A stretch of DNA of 64,000 bases from Chaenocephalus aceratus (GCA_023974075.1 CM043800.1:22138218-22202217), one strand, 5' to 3'; positions 44,456-55,352 are shown, counted from the stretch's first letter. Numbers and translations are program-made. Notes: generated by a model from the letters alone, not told the origin.

Positions 44456-44461
44456 TTTATT
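44456..44461 (-). promoter_or_regulatory. Polyadenylation signal AATAAA of the GPCR gene
   Basis: TTTATT on the plus strand gives AATAAA on the minus strand, about 150 nt past the stop codon of the receptor. Confidence 0.55.
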
Positions 44462-44611
44462 TGGCACAATGTTTACAGCTTGTCTTGAGGGTCCTGATAT
44501 GAAGACAAAAAAAGCAAAAAAAAAAGGAATTTTAAATAGACATTTACATTTCTGTCAAGATAATTTGCTTCATATAGTTCCAGTATTTGTTCCTTCATGT
44601 TATTGACAACC

Positions 44612-45706
44612 CTATACTTCAGTACTAAGAGCTGATCGTCTGGTGTCCCCTGACTGTGTGTCACTGTGGGATCCTGAGACTTCCTCCTGGAAGGCAGTCT
44701 CCAGTACAGCCAGGATGGATTTACAGACCTTATTCTTGAAATCTTGACCCATGAACACATACAGCAGTGGGTTTAGGCAACTGTTGAGAAAGGCCAGGTT
44801 GGTTGCTATAGGGACCCCAATGGTGATGACATAGCCTAATGTTTCACTGTGTTGAGAGGAATTCACCAGCTCAATTAAAGCCATGATGTGAAAAGGAGCC
44901 CAGCACAGGAAAAAAGTGGTGATAGCTGCAGCGATGATCTTAAAAGGACGACTTGATTGGCTGGCCAGGGTGCGGTTTCTTCTGAGACGATGGATTATCA
45001 CAGCATAGCAGGAGACAATGACAGTGAAGGGGACAACGAATCCCAGGAGGAGCTGGGTGATGGTCATGGCCTGATGACGTAACAGACGCAGCTGATTCAC
45101 AGATTCTGTTACATAGTCATCAGAAAGAGCATAGTTGTCGAAGCAATTGATGATGTCTTGATAGAAATATGATGGCGCAGTGTCCCTAAACACGAAGTAT
45201 GGAGCGCTGAGAGTCAGAGCCAGTACCCAAACAGCCAGACTCACACAGGACGCCTTGCGTACACTTCGGTGGTTCTGGGCCCAGACGGGCCACACCACAG
45301 ACACACATCTGTCCACACTGATCACCATCAGGATGTAGACACTGGCAAAGATGTTCAGAAAGCTTATAGTTCTGTTCAGCTTGCACATGAACTTGCCGAA
45401 GGGCCAGTGAAAATTCATAGCTATGTAAACAACACTCAGCGGTAAACATGCTGTGAAGATGAAGTCGGCTATGGCGAGGTTGAGGAACCAAACTGTGGTA
45501 ACTGTTTTCTGCATCTTGAATCCGGTCACCCAGATAACCACTCCATTCCCGAGCACACCGAGAACAAAGGTCAGGCAGTAAATTACAAGGGACATGGTGT
45601 TGAGAGACTCTCTCAGATCAGCATACTTGTCAGTAAACACAGAGCCATTATTTTCAGACACGTCTGTTGTGTTGATGTTATAAGAAGGGGTAGCGGTCAT
45701 CTCCAT
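44612..45706 (-). CDS. cmklr1-like: Chemerin receptor-like class A GPCR (364 aa)
   Basis: A seven-transmembrane receptor of the chemoattractant (CMKLR/FPR) branch, expected at the leukocyte plasma membrane and Gi-coupled. Landmarks: N-glycosylation sites at N12 and N20; GNGVVIWV (TM1, N54); LAIAD (D81, TM2); C108 and C188 for the extracellular disulfide; DRCVSVVWPVWAQNHR (132-147), where DRC replaces DRY, as in cmklr1/FPR relatives; FFLCWAPFH in TM6; NPLLY (312-316) in TM7; and a serine/threonine-rich tail for arrestin. The open frame continues to an ATG at 45784, but a splice acceptor (TATTGCAG|GTTTC, exon from 45720) precedes the ATG at 45706, so that start was chosen; a second ATG is two codons later. 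The upstream noncoding exon was not found. It is probably one of several fish paralogs; the exact ortholog is undecided. Confidence 0.88.
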   Translation of the reverse strand: MEMTATPSYNINTTDVSENNGSVFTDKYADLRESLNTMSLVIYCLTFVLGVLGNGVVIWVTGFKMQKTVTTVWFLNLAIADFIFTACLPLSVVYIAMNFHWPFGKFMCKLNRTISFLNIFASVYILMVISVDRCVSVVWPVWAQNHRSVRKASCVSLAVWVLALTLSAPYFVFRDTAPSYFYQDIINCFDNYALSDDYVTESVNQLRLLRHQAMTITQLLLGFVVPFTVIVSCYAVIIHRLRRNRTLASQSSRPFKIIAAAITTFFLCWAPFHIMALIELVNSSQHSETLGYVITIGVPIATNLAFLNSCLNPLLYVFMGQDFKNKVCKSILAVLETAFQEEVSGSHSDTQSGDTRRSALSTEV

Positions 45707-45720
45707 TGTTGCATTGAAAC

Positions 45721-46228
45721 CTGCAATAGCGATATGAGAAAACAACATGAAGAAAGGTCTCAAGCAAGTCTTGAAGTGTAACATAATCGATCACAGTAAA
45801 GCAAATAATCCATATATATATGTATATAATCCATCTTTACATAAACAATACTGTTTAATACTGTGTTGCTTATCCTGTCTATAATTCATGTATTGCAAGA
45901 TGCATTATGCTAATCTTTTAATAATAATAAAATGTTAGTACATCAAAAATCAATTGGATGAAACTCCCACCTCTAAAGCAAAATCCCTGCAAGTCTGGAG
46001 ATTCAAAGAACATTTTTAAATAAAATACGAGATTAGCCAAATCACAGAATTGCACAGAATACTTCAGAATAAAATCTTGTCATTTGACTTGATGATAAAT
46101 TAACATTAAATGATGTATAGAAGTGATTGCTGATACACTTTAACTCAAGCTTAAATATCAACTGCCTCTCTCTGTGGTGTAGGCTATGGGGATTTCAGAC
46201 ATGAACATGCTTGTTCTCCCTTGAGGTT
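45721..46228. other. Probable 5' intron/flank of the GPCR gene
   Basis: AT-rich and without ORFs of interest. The minus-strand acceptor at 45721-45722 suggests an intron starts here. No first exon was identified. Confidence 0.35.
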
Positions 46229-46400
46229 AATCTAAAAAATGCCTTTGCTGTCAGTGCTGCACTCTCATGGAATAATCTGTAATGTCATCTAAACTCCAAA
46301 CAAAGCGTCTACTCTCCAGACCTTTAAAATAGGTACTGTTCTTTGCGTGTTTGACTATTTTCACTGACACTGAAACTTGTTAACTGTAAGTTTTCTCTCT
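46229..46400 (+). pseudogene. LINE ORF C-terminal remnant
   Basis: The plus-strand frame reads NAFAVSAALSWNNL, a stop, then VYSPDL, which resembles the RAFSVAAPTLWNSLP...TFK end of L2/RTE-like LINE proteins. Two stops interrupt it. Short and decayed. Confidence 0.35.
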
Positions 46401-46612
46401 TCTTTTTTCTTGTATATTATTACACCAAACTGTAACAAAGGCGTTTCATAAAAAAAGAGACACAAATCTAAATTGCCATATGCATATAGGAACATGTTTT
46501 GTTGACCAAAAGCTTAAAAATGTACAAACTGTTTTCAGTTTGGCCCACAAACAAGTAAGCCATCTGAAATAAAGTGATTTAGTTTCAGTATACATTTAAA
46601 TTATTAGCTTTA

Positions 46613-47085
46613 TTATTTATATTGAAGCATTTTCAATAACCTAAAATCCTTCGTCAACCCAAAATCAATGTTCATGTTCCCTAGGACATGGACCAGGATG
46701 CATGGCTGAGGTGTGTTTGTCACTTTGCACTCCTTGCATTTAAGTGTTGCCTCGCAATCTTTGGCAATACGCTTTGTGGATTCACAACATCGAAAGCAGA
46801 TGGATTTCTCCTTTGAATAGGTTATTCTCTCATCAAGATGTCTTCCTCGAAACCAACGGCATTTTGACAGTGGATGAGGCTTTTTATGCACTGGGCATTG
46901 TGTGTCTGGTTCCTCTGTCTTGATAGCTGAGCTAGACTGTGAGGCAGAAGAAGTCACTTCAGTTTTCCTAACTGAAACAGCTGTTCTCGGAGTGTATTTA
47001 GGTGTTCTATCCACTTTAATGTCACATTGGGAAAAGGAGAGACTGAATGCAAAACTTGGATCATTTCTGATATTTGCCTGGGCAC
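46613..47085 (-). pseudogene. BEL/Pao-type gag remnant (zinc-knuckle part)
   Basis: The minus-strand frame contains NIRNDPSFAFSL, then CPVHKKPHPLSKCRWFRG, ICFRCC and KCKEC. This cysteine pattern is diagnostic of BEL/Pao-like gag, of a different lineage from the element at 2020-8254. Upstream (minus-strand) gag sequence continues at 47693-47787 (ERWVTQRSRYKEDY...) and again at 62713-62751, showing that both the hAT at 47086 and the Harbinger stack at 47791 were inserted into it. The C-terminal side is frameshifted and ends near 46640. No pol is present. Confidence 0.65.
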
Positions 47086-47684
47086 TAGGGCTGCACGATT
47101 TTGGGAAAAAATCGAATTGCGATTTTTCTGACAAATATTGCGATTGCGATTCAAATTGCGATATTTGTTTTTAAGCGAGCCAACGGAAGTTTATTGTAAA
47201 ATGCGGCCATAACTCCGGCTAGGAAGGTCGTATCAACGTACTCCCGTCTCTAGCACCCCCGCAGCCCGAGCTACAAGTGAAAAAACTAAACTTACATGAA
47301 ACTTCCGTTGGGTTGCTTTAAAGTCAAGCTTCAGTTTAAGATTCACCCTGTAATAGAAACATGTGATGGAGCATTACTAACCTGACTCAGATGGTTTGTT
47401 TCACCAAACCATCTAAAGCTCCATTGGAAGCCATTTGGAAAGGGCAGGCACTTTCAGAAGCACTTGGCAGGTGATTGGATCAATCTGTCTATCACCTTCT
47501 ATCATGGGCTACTTCTGATTGATTAACAATGGCTGGTACATGTGGAGCACAGCACTTCTTATTGGTGTGGATGACTAACACACAAAAAAAAAAATGTAAA
47601 AAAAAATCGCAGGCTTTGCAATTTGATAATCGCATCATTTCAAATCGCGATTTCGATTTAAAATCGATTAATCGTTCAGCCCTA
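47086..47684. mobile_element. hAT MITE (TAGGGCTGCACGAT)
   Basis: Ends TAGGGCTGCACGATTTTGGG and AATCGTTCAGCCCTA, with a perfect 8-bp duplication CTGGGCAC (47078-47085 and 47685-47692). AATCG/CGATT-rich subterminal sequence. No transposase. It interrupts the gag remnant. Confidence 0.9.
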
Positions 47685-47892
47685 CTGGGCACATACAAAT
47701 GTCACAAATAACCTGAAAGGTGGGAAAGGCACAAGATAATCTTCCTTATACCTGGAGCGTTGCGTTACCCAGCGCTCTCGTAGGCTGTAATGCTACGTTC
47801 ACACCAGACGCGATGCGACGTTTGGGGGTGGCGAGATTACATGTAAAGTCAATGCAGAGACACGATCAGACGCGAATTTGCTACGACGGCGC

Positions 47893-49158
47893 TGTTTAGA
47901 GTAGGTGAGGTCCTGATAATTTATTCCGGTAAATTACTCTGACCTACTAATTGACCTGACCGAAGTTACTGAGTCTATGTAAGTTTACTGCTTGGCTCAG
48001 ATCCACCAACGTCAGCAAGATCTCAACTCTACTAACTCCCCGAAGAACCAGGTTCAATTAACTGCTGTTTCTATTCAGACAACTCTTTTTTAATATGTTT
48101 AAGGGATCCCGAAGGATTTTGATATCAGTAAATGAGGTGTGTTCCTACCTAAGTGTGTGTGGCAGGGTGCAGTCTTACCTTTGAAGCAGGAGAGGAGAGC
48201 ACAGATTTTCTTTTTAGTTGTCCCAATCCAAAAGGTGAGATCAGTTTATTTGAAGAAAAATAGGTCCAAACTAATACAGAGTCTTTACCTTTTAACACAT
48301 TATAATCATACAAAACATATCATGCTGGGGTTATATTTTTTATCTAAAACCTTAATTCATATTCATTTTATTCCCGTGCGTACGCCTTCCGGGTATACCT
48401 AAATAGTGTTATTCATTTGATTCCTGTACGTTTCTAATAACGTCTTCCAGGTAGATCTAAATAGTGTTATTCATAAGATTCCTGTACGTTTCTAATAACG
48501 TCTTCCAGGTCGATCTAAATAGTCATAAGATTCCTGTGCGTCCGAACAACGTCTTCCAGGTATATCTAAATAGTCATAAGATTCCTGTACGTCCGAACAA
48601 CGTCTTCCAGGTATACCTTACCGAGAGCCATCTAACCCAGCTCTGAGGGCCAGAGCTTACCGGGAGAGAGTATACCAGGGGTTTCCCCCTCTCTCCCCCC
48701 GAAATCCAAAAAAGCCAGTCTTTTTATGCTCAAAAAACCGGATAGAAACACCACAAACACCTCCTCTATACCCAACCAACATCTTCTATTGGCTATGGCA
48801 TAAGACACACCTTCCCAAGTTTGTGTAAAAAAACAAAACATGACTAGACATGACTATGGCTATGACATAACCACCTTTTTGAGGCCTCAATGTGTTTCTC
48901 CTTAAGTCCGGAGCCCCCCTCCCTGCTGTGAGAGGAGAGGAAAGAACCTGCCTACTCTCTTATCAGAGAGTAGGGCATAAATCATTATAAGTCTTACACT
49001 CAACTTAACAAACCACTTTGTTTTGTTTATGCTGTAAATATAGAAAAACCTAAAATATGAAGCATTTTCATTGTGGGTTATACAAGAATATAATTGATTA
49101 TATTTGATTATAACTAACTTTTGTTTTAAGTATTCAACATACTATGAAGCTCTCAACA
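47893..49158 (-). repeat. ERV 3' LTR (1266 bp)
   Basis: Colinear with 60645-62012 apart from two fewer 51-bp units (48370-48617) and scattered substitutions. On the minus strand GCATAAAAAG (48720-48729) is a TATA-like box, with the repeats downstream of it, i.e. in the expected R/U5 part. Confidence 0.88.
48370..48617. repeat. 51-bp tandem repeats in the ERV 3' LTR (about 5 units)
   Basis: Units carry AACGTCTTCCAGGTATATC and AAATAGTCATAAGATTCCTG. Some units are longer, with an extra TGTTATT. Confidence 0.85.
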
Positions 49159-49168
49159 CCCTCTTTTT
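49159..49168 (-). promoter_or_regulatory. ERV polypurine tract
   Basis: AAAAAGAGGG on the minus strand directly abuts the LTR start TGTTGAGAG, the expected position for the plus-strand primer. Confidence 0.7.
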
Positions 49169-49238
49169 AAAACGCAAAGTTATCAAACAGCAACAACTAA
49201 AATTGTAAGCATACATACATATTCAAAAACCATCAAGA

Positions 49239-49738
49239 TGTCATAGTCTGCTCCATCATTCACCAGTAGTTTTCCATTCACCTGTCTCACCTGTTTTCCA
49301 CACCCACTCGTTAACTCACTCTCTTTCTCTTCTGCACCCATTAGCTTCTGCCAGTATTTAAACTCGCACCTGACACACACTCTTTGCCAGATTGTACTTT
49401 GCCTCATGCTTGTCTCTCCCGCGTTCAACACTAGATTGCCTACCCGGTTCCGACCCTGCCTGTCCCCGACCTGCCTGCTCTGCCTGTTTCCTGATCCTGC
49501 CTGTCCCTCGACTATCCTGCCTGGCCTGTTATCCGACCCTGCCTGTATCTACGCTGACCGCCTCGCTTACTCCCTGACCCTCTGCCTGTCCCTGACTCAC
49601 CTTCTGCCCGCTGTCCTCCGGTGCGTTATACTGCCCGGTTGGTATTCCTCCGATCCAGTGGAATCTCCAATAAAGGATATTACCAATTCTCCTTGGTTTC
49701 TCGAGTGCTGCATTTGGGTTCTCCTTAAGATTGTGACA
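49239..49738 (+). repeat. Gypsy 5' LTR
   Basis: TGTCATAGTC...GATTGTGACA, 500 bp. Contains the TATA-like TATTTAAA at 49355-49362. Confidence 0.93.
49355..49362 (+). promoter_or_regulatory. TATA box of the gypsy LTR
   Basis: TATTTAAA, with the predicted transcription start about 25-30 nt downstream, near 49384-49387, where the sequence is GCCAGATTGT. Confidence 0.6.
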
Positions 49739-49740
49739 GA

Positions 49741-49750
49741 ACAATCTGGC
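49741..49750 (+). promoter_or_regulatory. Primer-binding site, self-primed type
   Basis: ACAATCTGGC starts two bases after the 5' LTR. It does not begin TGG as tRNA-primed sites do, but is an exact complement of GCCAGATTGT at 49386-49395, near the predicted RNA 5' end. This matches the self-priming of Tf1/sushi elements. Confidence 0.65.
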
Positions 49751-49756
49751 CAGAAC

Positions 49757-50770
49757 ATGGACCCAGCGCACTCCTCTTCACCAAGAGACCGTTTCGAGAG
49801 AGTTGAGGACGCTCTCCAGAGGCAGGAAGCCTCGATAGCCGCCCTGGCCACCGAGGCTCATCATGCTACATCTTCACATGACCAGACGCTAACCTATTTA
49901 GCTGCGCAACTACAGCAGCTAACGGCTACGGTGCAGCAGCTAGTGGCAGGAGTGGCCGCTCCAGCGCCTCTTCCTATGCCGTCGACACCCGCTTCTGCAT
50001 CACCTCTGATGGGATTTACCCCGGAGCCTCGGGTGGGAACTCCGGAGCGCTACGCCGGGGAACCGGAGGGCTGCAGCCCGTTTCTTACGAACTGTTCTAT
50101 CCTGTTTGCACTGCAGCCACACACTTTCGCTTCTGAAGCTGCTCGTGTGGCATTCACGGTCAATCATTTGACTGGGAAAGCCCGACTGTGGGGCACAGCG
50201 GAATGGGAGCAACAAACACCCGCCTGCTCTTCGTTCCCCGCTTTTTCTGCGGAGCTGCGCAAGGTGTTTGGACCCGTGTCTGTGGGTCCAGACGCTGCAG
50301 GAGGACTATTGAACCTGAGCCAGGGTAATGGATCTATAGTGGATTATGCCATTGAGTTTCGCACCCGGAGCCGCCTCAGCAACTGGAATTCTGCAGCCCA
50401 GTGTGACGCCTATCTGCGTGGGTTGGCGGATTACATCAAAGATGAGCTTGTGTCGTTTGATTTGCCCAATTCACTGGATGGGTTGATTGAACTGACTTCC
50501 CGCATGGATCGGCGCATCCAGACACGGAGACGGGAGCGACGATCGGCGGAAGTTCAACATGCCTGGGCGCCCCGACGTCCGAGTTTGGCTGCGACTCCTC
50601 ACCTCACTCCAGAGCCGCAACCAGGGGGGGATGAGCCCATGCAGGTGGGTCGTACCAACCTCACTTTGGAGGAACGTGAGCATCGCAGACGTCGTAACCT
50701 GTGTCTCTACTGCGGCCGGGCCGGCCATTTCGTTTCTCACTGCCCGGTAAAAGGCAAGGCTCAGCAGTAA
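49757..50770 (+). CDS. gag: Gypsy gag (337 aa)
   Basis: The structural protein that assembles the intracellular particle and packages the RNA. Residues ~13-75 are a coiled coil ([19 protein letters not shown]...[12 protein letters not shown]). A proline-rich linker (78-100) precedes the capsid-like region (~105-270, with [17 protein letters not shown] and the [14 protein letters not shown] retrotransposon gag core). The single CCHC zinc knuckle [14 protein letters not shown] lies at residues 316-329. The start is the first ATG after the primer-binding site; the open frame extends upstream into the LTR, but transcription starts near 49385 and no earlier in-frame ATG is preferred. It ends in TAATG, overlapping the likely pol start. 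Confidence 0.9.
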   Translation: MDPAHSSSPRDRFERVEDALQRQEASIAALATEAHHATSSHDQTLTYLAAQLQQLTATVQQLVAGVAAPAPLPMPSTPASASPLMGFTPEPRVGTPERYAGEPEGCSPFLTNCSILFALQPHTFASEAARVAFTVNHLTGKARLWGTAEWEQQTPACSSFPAFSAELRKVFGPVSVGPDAAGGLLNLSQGNGSIVDYAIEFRTRSRLSNWNSAAQCDAYLRGLADYIKDELVSFDLPNSLDGLIELTSRMDRRIQTRRRERRSAEVQHAWAPRRPSLAATPHLTPEPQPGGDEPMQVGRTNLTLEEREHRRRRNLCLYCGRAGHFVSHCPVKGKAQQ

Positions 50771-53700
50771 TGGGGAACATACTGGTGAGCCAAACCCCTG
50801 GATTTGTTCCCACTCAGAGACCATTGAGCCACGCCAGGTTGATATTGCCGGATAGCTCTCAGGCTCTTGCAGTTTTTATTGACTCTGGTTCGGACGCGAG
50901 TATTATGGATGAAGAGCTTATGCTGCAGTTGGGTATAGACCGGGTTCCCTTATCTCGCCCAGTTCCAGCCAACGCCTTAGACGGTCACCTGCTGGGGACA
51001 GTGACTCATCAGACTGTACCCGTTCACATGCTCCTGTCTGGGAACCATCACGAGACTATTCAGTTTCATGTTCTCCGGTCTCCACATATCCCGCTTATCC
51101 TGGGTTACCCATGGCTCCGCCGCCACAACCCTAACATTGACTGGGAGACGGGAGCCATTTTGGGATGGAGCCCCTCTTGTCATCAGATCTGTCTGAAACA
51201 GGCTGCCGCGCCTCAACGCTCGGGGAACCCCAGCCAAGTTCTGGATGTTACAGGAGTTCCACCGGAATATCTGGACTTCAAGGAAGTATTCAGCAAGTCG
51301 AGGGCTACTTCCCTACCACCACACCGGCCCTACGACTGTGCCATCGACCTGCATCCCGGCACCAGCCCTCCCAGGGGTCGATTGTACTCCCTGTCTGCTC
51401 CGGAAAGAGTTTCCATGGAGACTTATATCAATGACGCTCTGGCGGCTGGGATTATTCGCCCGTCCTCATCACCTGCTGGCGCAGGGTTCTTCTTTGTAGA
51501 GAAGAAAGACAAGACCATAAGGCCCTGTATCGACTTTCGGGGTCTTAATGACATTACAATCAAGAATCGATACCCACTGCCTCTTATCTCTTCTGCATTT
51601 GAGTTGTTGCAGGGAGCAACCATATTCACGAAGCTGGACTTGCGTAACGCGTACCACTTGGTACGTATTCGCGAGGGGGATGAGTGGAAGACCGCCTTCA
51701 ACACCACCTCGGGGCACTACGAGTACCTAGTCATGCCTTTTGGGCTTACCAACGCCCCTGCAGTATTCCAGGCGTTGGTAAATGATGTGCTCCGAGACAT
51801 GTTGGACCGACACGTGTTTGTTTACTTGGATGACATCCTGATCTTTTCCAAGACACTGAAAGAACACGTGCACCACGTCCAGGCGGTTCTCAGGAGATTA
51901 CTCGAGAACTCGCTGTTTGTTAAAACGGAGAAGTGCGAGTTTCACACATCCTCTGTCTCTTTTCTGGGATACATCGTGGGACAAGGGAGCATCGAGATGG
52001 ATCCTTCCAAGGTTGATGCAGTCACTTCCTGGCCGGTTCCAGATTCCCGGAAGCGGCTACAACAGTTCCTCGGGTTCGCCAACTTCTACCGGAGGTTCAT
52101 TCGTGGATACAGTACCTTGGCCGCTCCTCTCACAGCCCTGACCTCCTCTAAGGTCATGTTCCAGTGGTCCTCCTCGGCTGAGGAGGCATTCCAGAACCTT
52201 AAGGCGAGGTTCACCTCCGGCCCCATCCTCCGAGTACCCGATCCTGTAAGACAGTTTGTTTTGGAGGTGGATGCTTCTGATATGGGGGTGGGAGCCATCC
52301 TGTCTCAGCGAGCAATGGACAGCCAAAAACTCCATCCCTGTGCTTTCTTTTCAAAGCGTTTGACTCCAGCGGAAAGGAATTATGATGTGGGAAACCGGGA
52401 GCTGCTAGCAGTGAAGTTGGCTCTGGAGGAGTGGCGTCACTGGCTCGAGGGGACCAGTCAACCTTTCCTGGTGTGGACCGACCACAAGAATTTGGAGTAC
52501 ATCCGGTCGGCCCGCAGACTGAATTCCCGACAGGCTAGATGGGCCCTTTTCTTCACTCGGTTCAATTTCTCCCTCTCCTACCGCCCTGGTTCTCGGAACA
52601 TTAAGGCTGACGCTCTTTCTCGTCAGTTTGGAGAGGGAGGTAACATTCCCAGGGGCTTGGACACCATCCTTCCGACTTCTCAGCTCGTCGCCGCCCTCAT
52701 CTGGGAGGTGGAGGAGAGGGTCAAGGCTGCCCAGCAGGACCAGCCGGGACCCAGTGCCTGTCCTCCGAACCGCCTGTTCGTTCCGCAGACGTTGAGGTCT
52801 GATGTTCTCCAGTTGGCTCATAACTCCAGACTCACCTGCCATCCTGGGATCCAACGCACAGGGGAGGTAGTCCAGCGAAGGTTCTGGTGGGCAACACTTA
52901 AGGAGGACACCAGGGAATTTGTTAATGCCTGCCCCGTTTGCAATCAGAACAAGTCTTCTCACCAAGCTCCTGCTGGTCTCCTACGACCTCTGCCTATCCC
53001 TCATCGCCCCTGGTCTCACATTTCTTTGGACTTTGTTACTGGTCTGCCACCGTCCAACGGACACACTGCCATCTTGACGGTGGTAGACCGATTCAGTAAG
53101 ATGGCTCATTTTGTGCCGATACCCAAGCTCCCCTCAGCTAAAGAGACGGCAGAGCTGGTCCTGCTCCATGTGTTCCGGCTCCATGGGCTGCCTACTGATG
53201 TGGTTTCCGATCGTGGTCCTCAATTTACCTCGGTGTTCTGGAGGGAATTCTGCACGCTCCTTGGGGCCACGGTCAGTCTGTCATCCGGTTTCCATCCGCA
53301 GTCCAACGGTCAGACTGAAAGGAAGAACCAGGAGATGGAGACAACCTTACGATGTATAGTCTCCAAGAACCCAGCGGCCTGGGCTAAACAGCTGCTCTGG
53401 GTCGAGTACGCCCACAACACTCTGGTCAGTTCGGCCACCAAGCTGTCCCCATTTCAGTGTGCTTACGGGCTTCAACCCCCTCTGTTTCCGGCCCTGGAGA
53501 GGGAGGTTACCTGTCCGTCCGTCCAGGCTTTCATCCGTCGTTGTCGACAGACCTGGAATCAAGCCCGGAGAACTCTCGTCTGTTCGGCCAACCGGTACGC
53601 CTCCTCTGCCAACCGCCGACGTTCTGAAGCACCTGTCTACCAGGTGGGCCAAAAGGTATGGCTTTCCTCCCGGGATATTCCTTTACGGGTGGATTCAAAG

Positions 53701-54225
53701 AAACTTGCACCTAAATTCATTGGACCGTTTGAGATTGTCAGAATAATCAATCCCGCAGCAGTAAGGCTAAGACTGCCTCGGACTCTGCGGATCCATCCCA
53801 CCTTCCACGTTTCCAGGATCAAACCTGTCCGAGAGAGTGCCTTGGTTCCTGCGATCCCTCCCCCACCACCCCCCCGGATGATTGACGGCGGGCCTACGTA
53901 CACTCTCCGACGACTTCTTCGTTCCCGTCGCAGAGGAAGAGGAGTCCAGTACCTGGTGGACTGGAAGGGTTACGGCCCTGAGGAGAGGTGTTGGGTTCCA
54001 GCTCGTCATGTGTTGGACCCCCGGCTCATCAGGGAGTTCCATCGGCGTAATCCCGAGCAACCGTCTAAGACCGTCACGTTGACGGGCAGAGACACAGGGA
54101 GAGTCTCTCCTCTTACCGTCAGCTCTTCCGAGGAGGACAGCGAGGGGCAGGCTTCTGATGAGGATGCAGATTCCCACAGGGGGCAGGAGAGGGAGGCGGA
54201 AAGAACTTTTTCAGATGAGTACTAA
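50770..54225 (+). CDS. pol: Gypsy pol polyprotein (protease-RT-RNase H-integrase-chromodomain, 1151 aa)
   Basis: Replicates and inserts the element. Protease: [10 protein letters not shown]38. Reverse transcriptase: about residues 210-400 with [11 protein letters not shown] and YLDD at 352-355. RNase [13 protein letters not shown] and the [16 protein letters not shown] block. Integrase: HHCC finger ([10 protein letters not shown]...CPVCNQNK) and a core with D754, D814 and E850, i.e. 35 residues between the last two. C-terminal chromodomain near 1055-1100 ([17 protein letters not shown]), which targets integration to marked chromatin in chromoviruses. No stop or frameshift is seen. The ORF is open from 50701, in the -1 frame relative to gag; the ATG at 50770 overlaps the gag stop. 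All catalytic residues seem present, so the copy may be competent. Confidence 0.93.
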   Translation: MGNILVSQTPGFVPTQRPLSHARLILPDSSQALAVFIDSGSDASIMDEELMLQLGIDRVPLSRPVPANALDGHLLGTVTHQTVPVHMLLSGNHHETIQFHVLRSPHIPLILGYPWLRRHNPNIDWETGAILGWSPSCHQICLKQAAAPQRSGNPSQVLDVTGVPPEYLDFKEVFSKSRATSLPPHRPYDCAIDLHPGTSPPRGRLYSLSAPERVSMETYINDALAAGIIRPSSSPAGAGFFFVEKKDKTIRPCIDFRGLNDITIKNRYPLPLISSAFELLQGATIFTKLDLRNAYHLVRIREGDEWKTAFNTTSGHYEYLVMPFGLTNAPAVFQALVNDVLRDMLDRHVFVYLDDILIFSKTLKEHVHHVQAVLRRLLENSLFVKTEKCEFHTSSVSFLGYIVGQGSIEMDPSKVDAVTSWPVPDSRKRLQQFLGFANFYRRFIRGYSTLAAPLTALTSSKVMFQWSSSAEEAFQNLKARFTSGPILRVPDPVRQFVLEVDASDMGVGAILSQRAMDSQKLHPCAFFSKRLTPAERNYDVGNRELLAVKLALEEWRHWLEGTSQPFLVWTDHKNLEYIRSARRLNSRQARWALFFTRFNFSLSYRPGSRNIKADALSRQFGEGGNIPRGLDTILPTSQLVAALIWEVEERVKAAQQDQPGPSACPPNRLFVPQTLRSDVLQLAHNSRLTCHPGIQRTGEVVQRRFWWATLKEDTREFVNACPVCNQNKSSHQAPAGLLRPLPIPHRPWSHISLDFVTGLPPSNGHTAILTVVDRFSKMAHFVPIPKLPSAKETAELVLLHVFRLHGLPTDVVSDRGPQFTSVFWREFCTLLGATVSLSSGFHPQSNGQTERKNQEMETTLRCIVSKNPAAWAKQLLWVEYAHNTLVSSATKLSPFQCAYGLQPPLFPALEREVTCPSVQAFIRRCRQTWNQARRTLVCSANRYASSANRRRSEAPVYQVGQKVWLSSRDIPLRVDSKKLAPKFIGPFEIVRIINPAAVRLRLPRTLRIHPTFHVSRIKPVRESALVPAIPPPPPPRMIDGGPTYTLRRLLRSRRRGRGVQYLVDWKGYGPEERCWVPARHVLDPRLIREFHRRNPEQPSKTVTLTGRDTGRVSPLTVSSSEEDSEGQASDEDADSHRGQEREAERTFSDEY

Positions 54226-54296
54226 TCCCACCTCCCACCTTCATCTGTAGATTAGCATTTAGGGACGTCAGGAGCCGTCCATTAAGGGGGGGGTTC

Positions 54297-54796
54297 TGTC
54301 ATAGTCTGCTCCATCATTCACCAGTAGTTTTCCATTCACCTGTCTCACCTGTTTTCCACACCCACTCGTTAACTCACTCTCTTTCTCTTCTGCACCCATT
54401 AGCTTCTGCCAGTATTTAAACTCGCACCTGACACACACTCTTTGCCAGATTGTACTTTGCCTCATGCTTGTCTCTCCCGCGTTCAACACTAGATTGCCTA
54501 CCCGGTTCCGACCCTGCCTGTCCCCGACCTGCCTGCTCTGCCTGTTTCCTGATCCTGCCTGTCCCTCGACTATCCTGCCTGGCCTGTTATCCGACCCTGC
54601 CTGTATCTACGCTGACCGCCTCGCTTACTCCCTGACCCTCTGCCTGTCCCTGACTCACCTTCTGCCCGCTGTCCTCCGGTGCGTTATACTGCCCGGTTGG
54701 TATTCCTCCGATCCAGTGGAATCTCCAATAAAGGATATTACCAATTCTCCTTGGTTTCTCGAGTGCTGCATTTGGGTTCTCCTTAAGATTGTGACA
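54297..54796 (+). repeat. Gypsy 3' LTR
   Basis: 500 bp; no difference from 49239-49738 was found on reading. Confidence 0.93.
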
Positions 54797-54801
54797 CAAG
54801 A

Positions 54802-54893
54802 AGCATTCTCATTATGGGTTCATACAAGAATATGATTGATCATATATGATTTATAATTAACTTTCGTTTTAAGTATTTACTTCATACTATGAT
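54802..54893 (-). repeat. Extra partial ERV LTR start with second polypurine tract
   Basis: AGCATTCTCATTATGGG...ATGATCTCAACA is a diverged copy of 49060-49158, and is followed by CCCTCTTTTTAAAACGC as at 49159-49175. So the U3 start, polypurine tract and adjoining ~50 bp occur twice in tandem in the ERV, with the gypsy element inserted between them. Confidence 0.7.
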
Positions 54894-55352
54894 CTCAACA
54901 CCCTCTTTTTAAAACGCAAAGTTATCAAACAGCAACAGATAAAATCGTAAAAACATATACATATTACATACGTAAAACTTCAAGCATCAATATCATGAAA
55001 AGTTCTTCAGTATGTGTAATCAGGACGACCTTTTGATGAACCTGGTGTGAAAAACACCGAAAACATAGTACCTCACTGGAATGTTCTTGTTATCACATAG
55101 GTCAGGCACCCGAGTAAAAAGAGTCATGATGATCATAGATTTGTGCGCACCCCCACTCGGCCTGGCACTTGCAGAAGCGGGGCCTATCTGTGGTTCCGGT
55201 GTAGACTCCTAAATCCATGTTGCTATCTGATGTAAATCCTGGACCCTGACCATGGAGGGGTTGAGGTTCCTCCCTGGATGACACCTCCAAACGAAAGCCA
55301 GATAACTCGGTCGACAGTTGTTGTGGATTTTTTAGACCTCGTCAATAATCGC

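Larger units (their letters stand above)
49239..54796 (+). mobile_element. Ty3/gypsy (Tf1/sushi-type chromovirus) element, apparently intact
   Basis: LTRs at 49239-49738 and 54297-54796 are both 500 bp and look identical by eye. The 5-bp duplication is CAAGA (49234-49238 and 54797-54801). gag and pol are open; the pol order is protease, RT, RNase H, integrase, chromodomain. The primer-binding site is self-complementary to the predicted transcript start. A G8 tract (54286-54293) lies just before the 3' LTR. It is inserted in the ERV near its 3' LTR. It is probably a recent insertion. Confidence 0.93.

Noticed and set aside
45707..45784. N-terminal extension of the GPCR ORF to the ATG at 45784
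   Set aside because: A splice acceptor at 45721-45722 lies within it and the receptor family starts near the later ATG.
49406..49756. Upstream extension of the gypsy gag ORF into the LTR
   Set aside because: It starts near the LTR transcription start and the same peptide recurs in the 3' LTR (54464), so it is LTR translation; the ATG at 49757 is preferred.
52405..52965. 186-residue antisense ORF in gypsy pol, and other antisense ORFs at 50471, 53767
   Set aside because: Shadows of the conserved pol frame with no protein resemblance.
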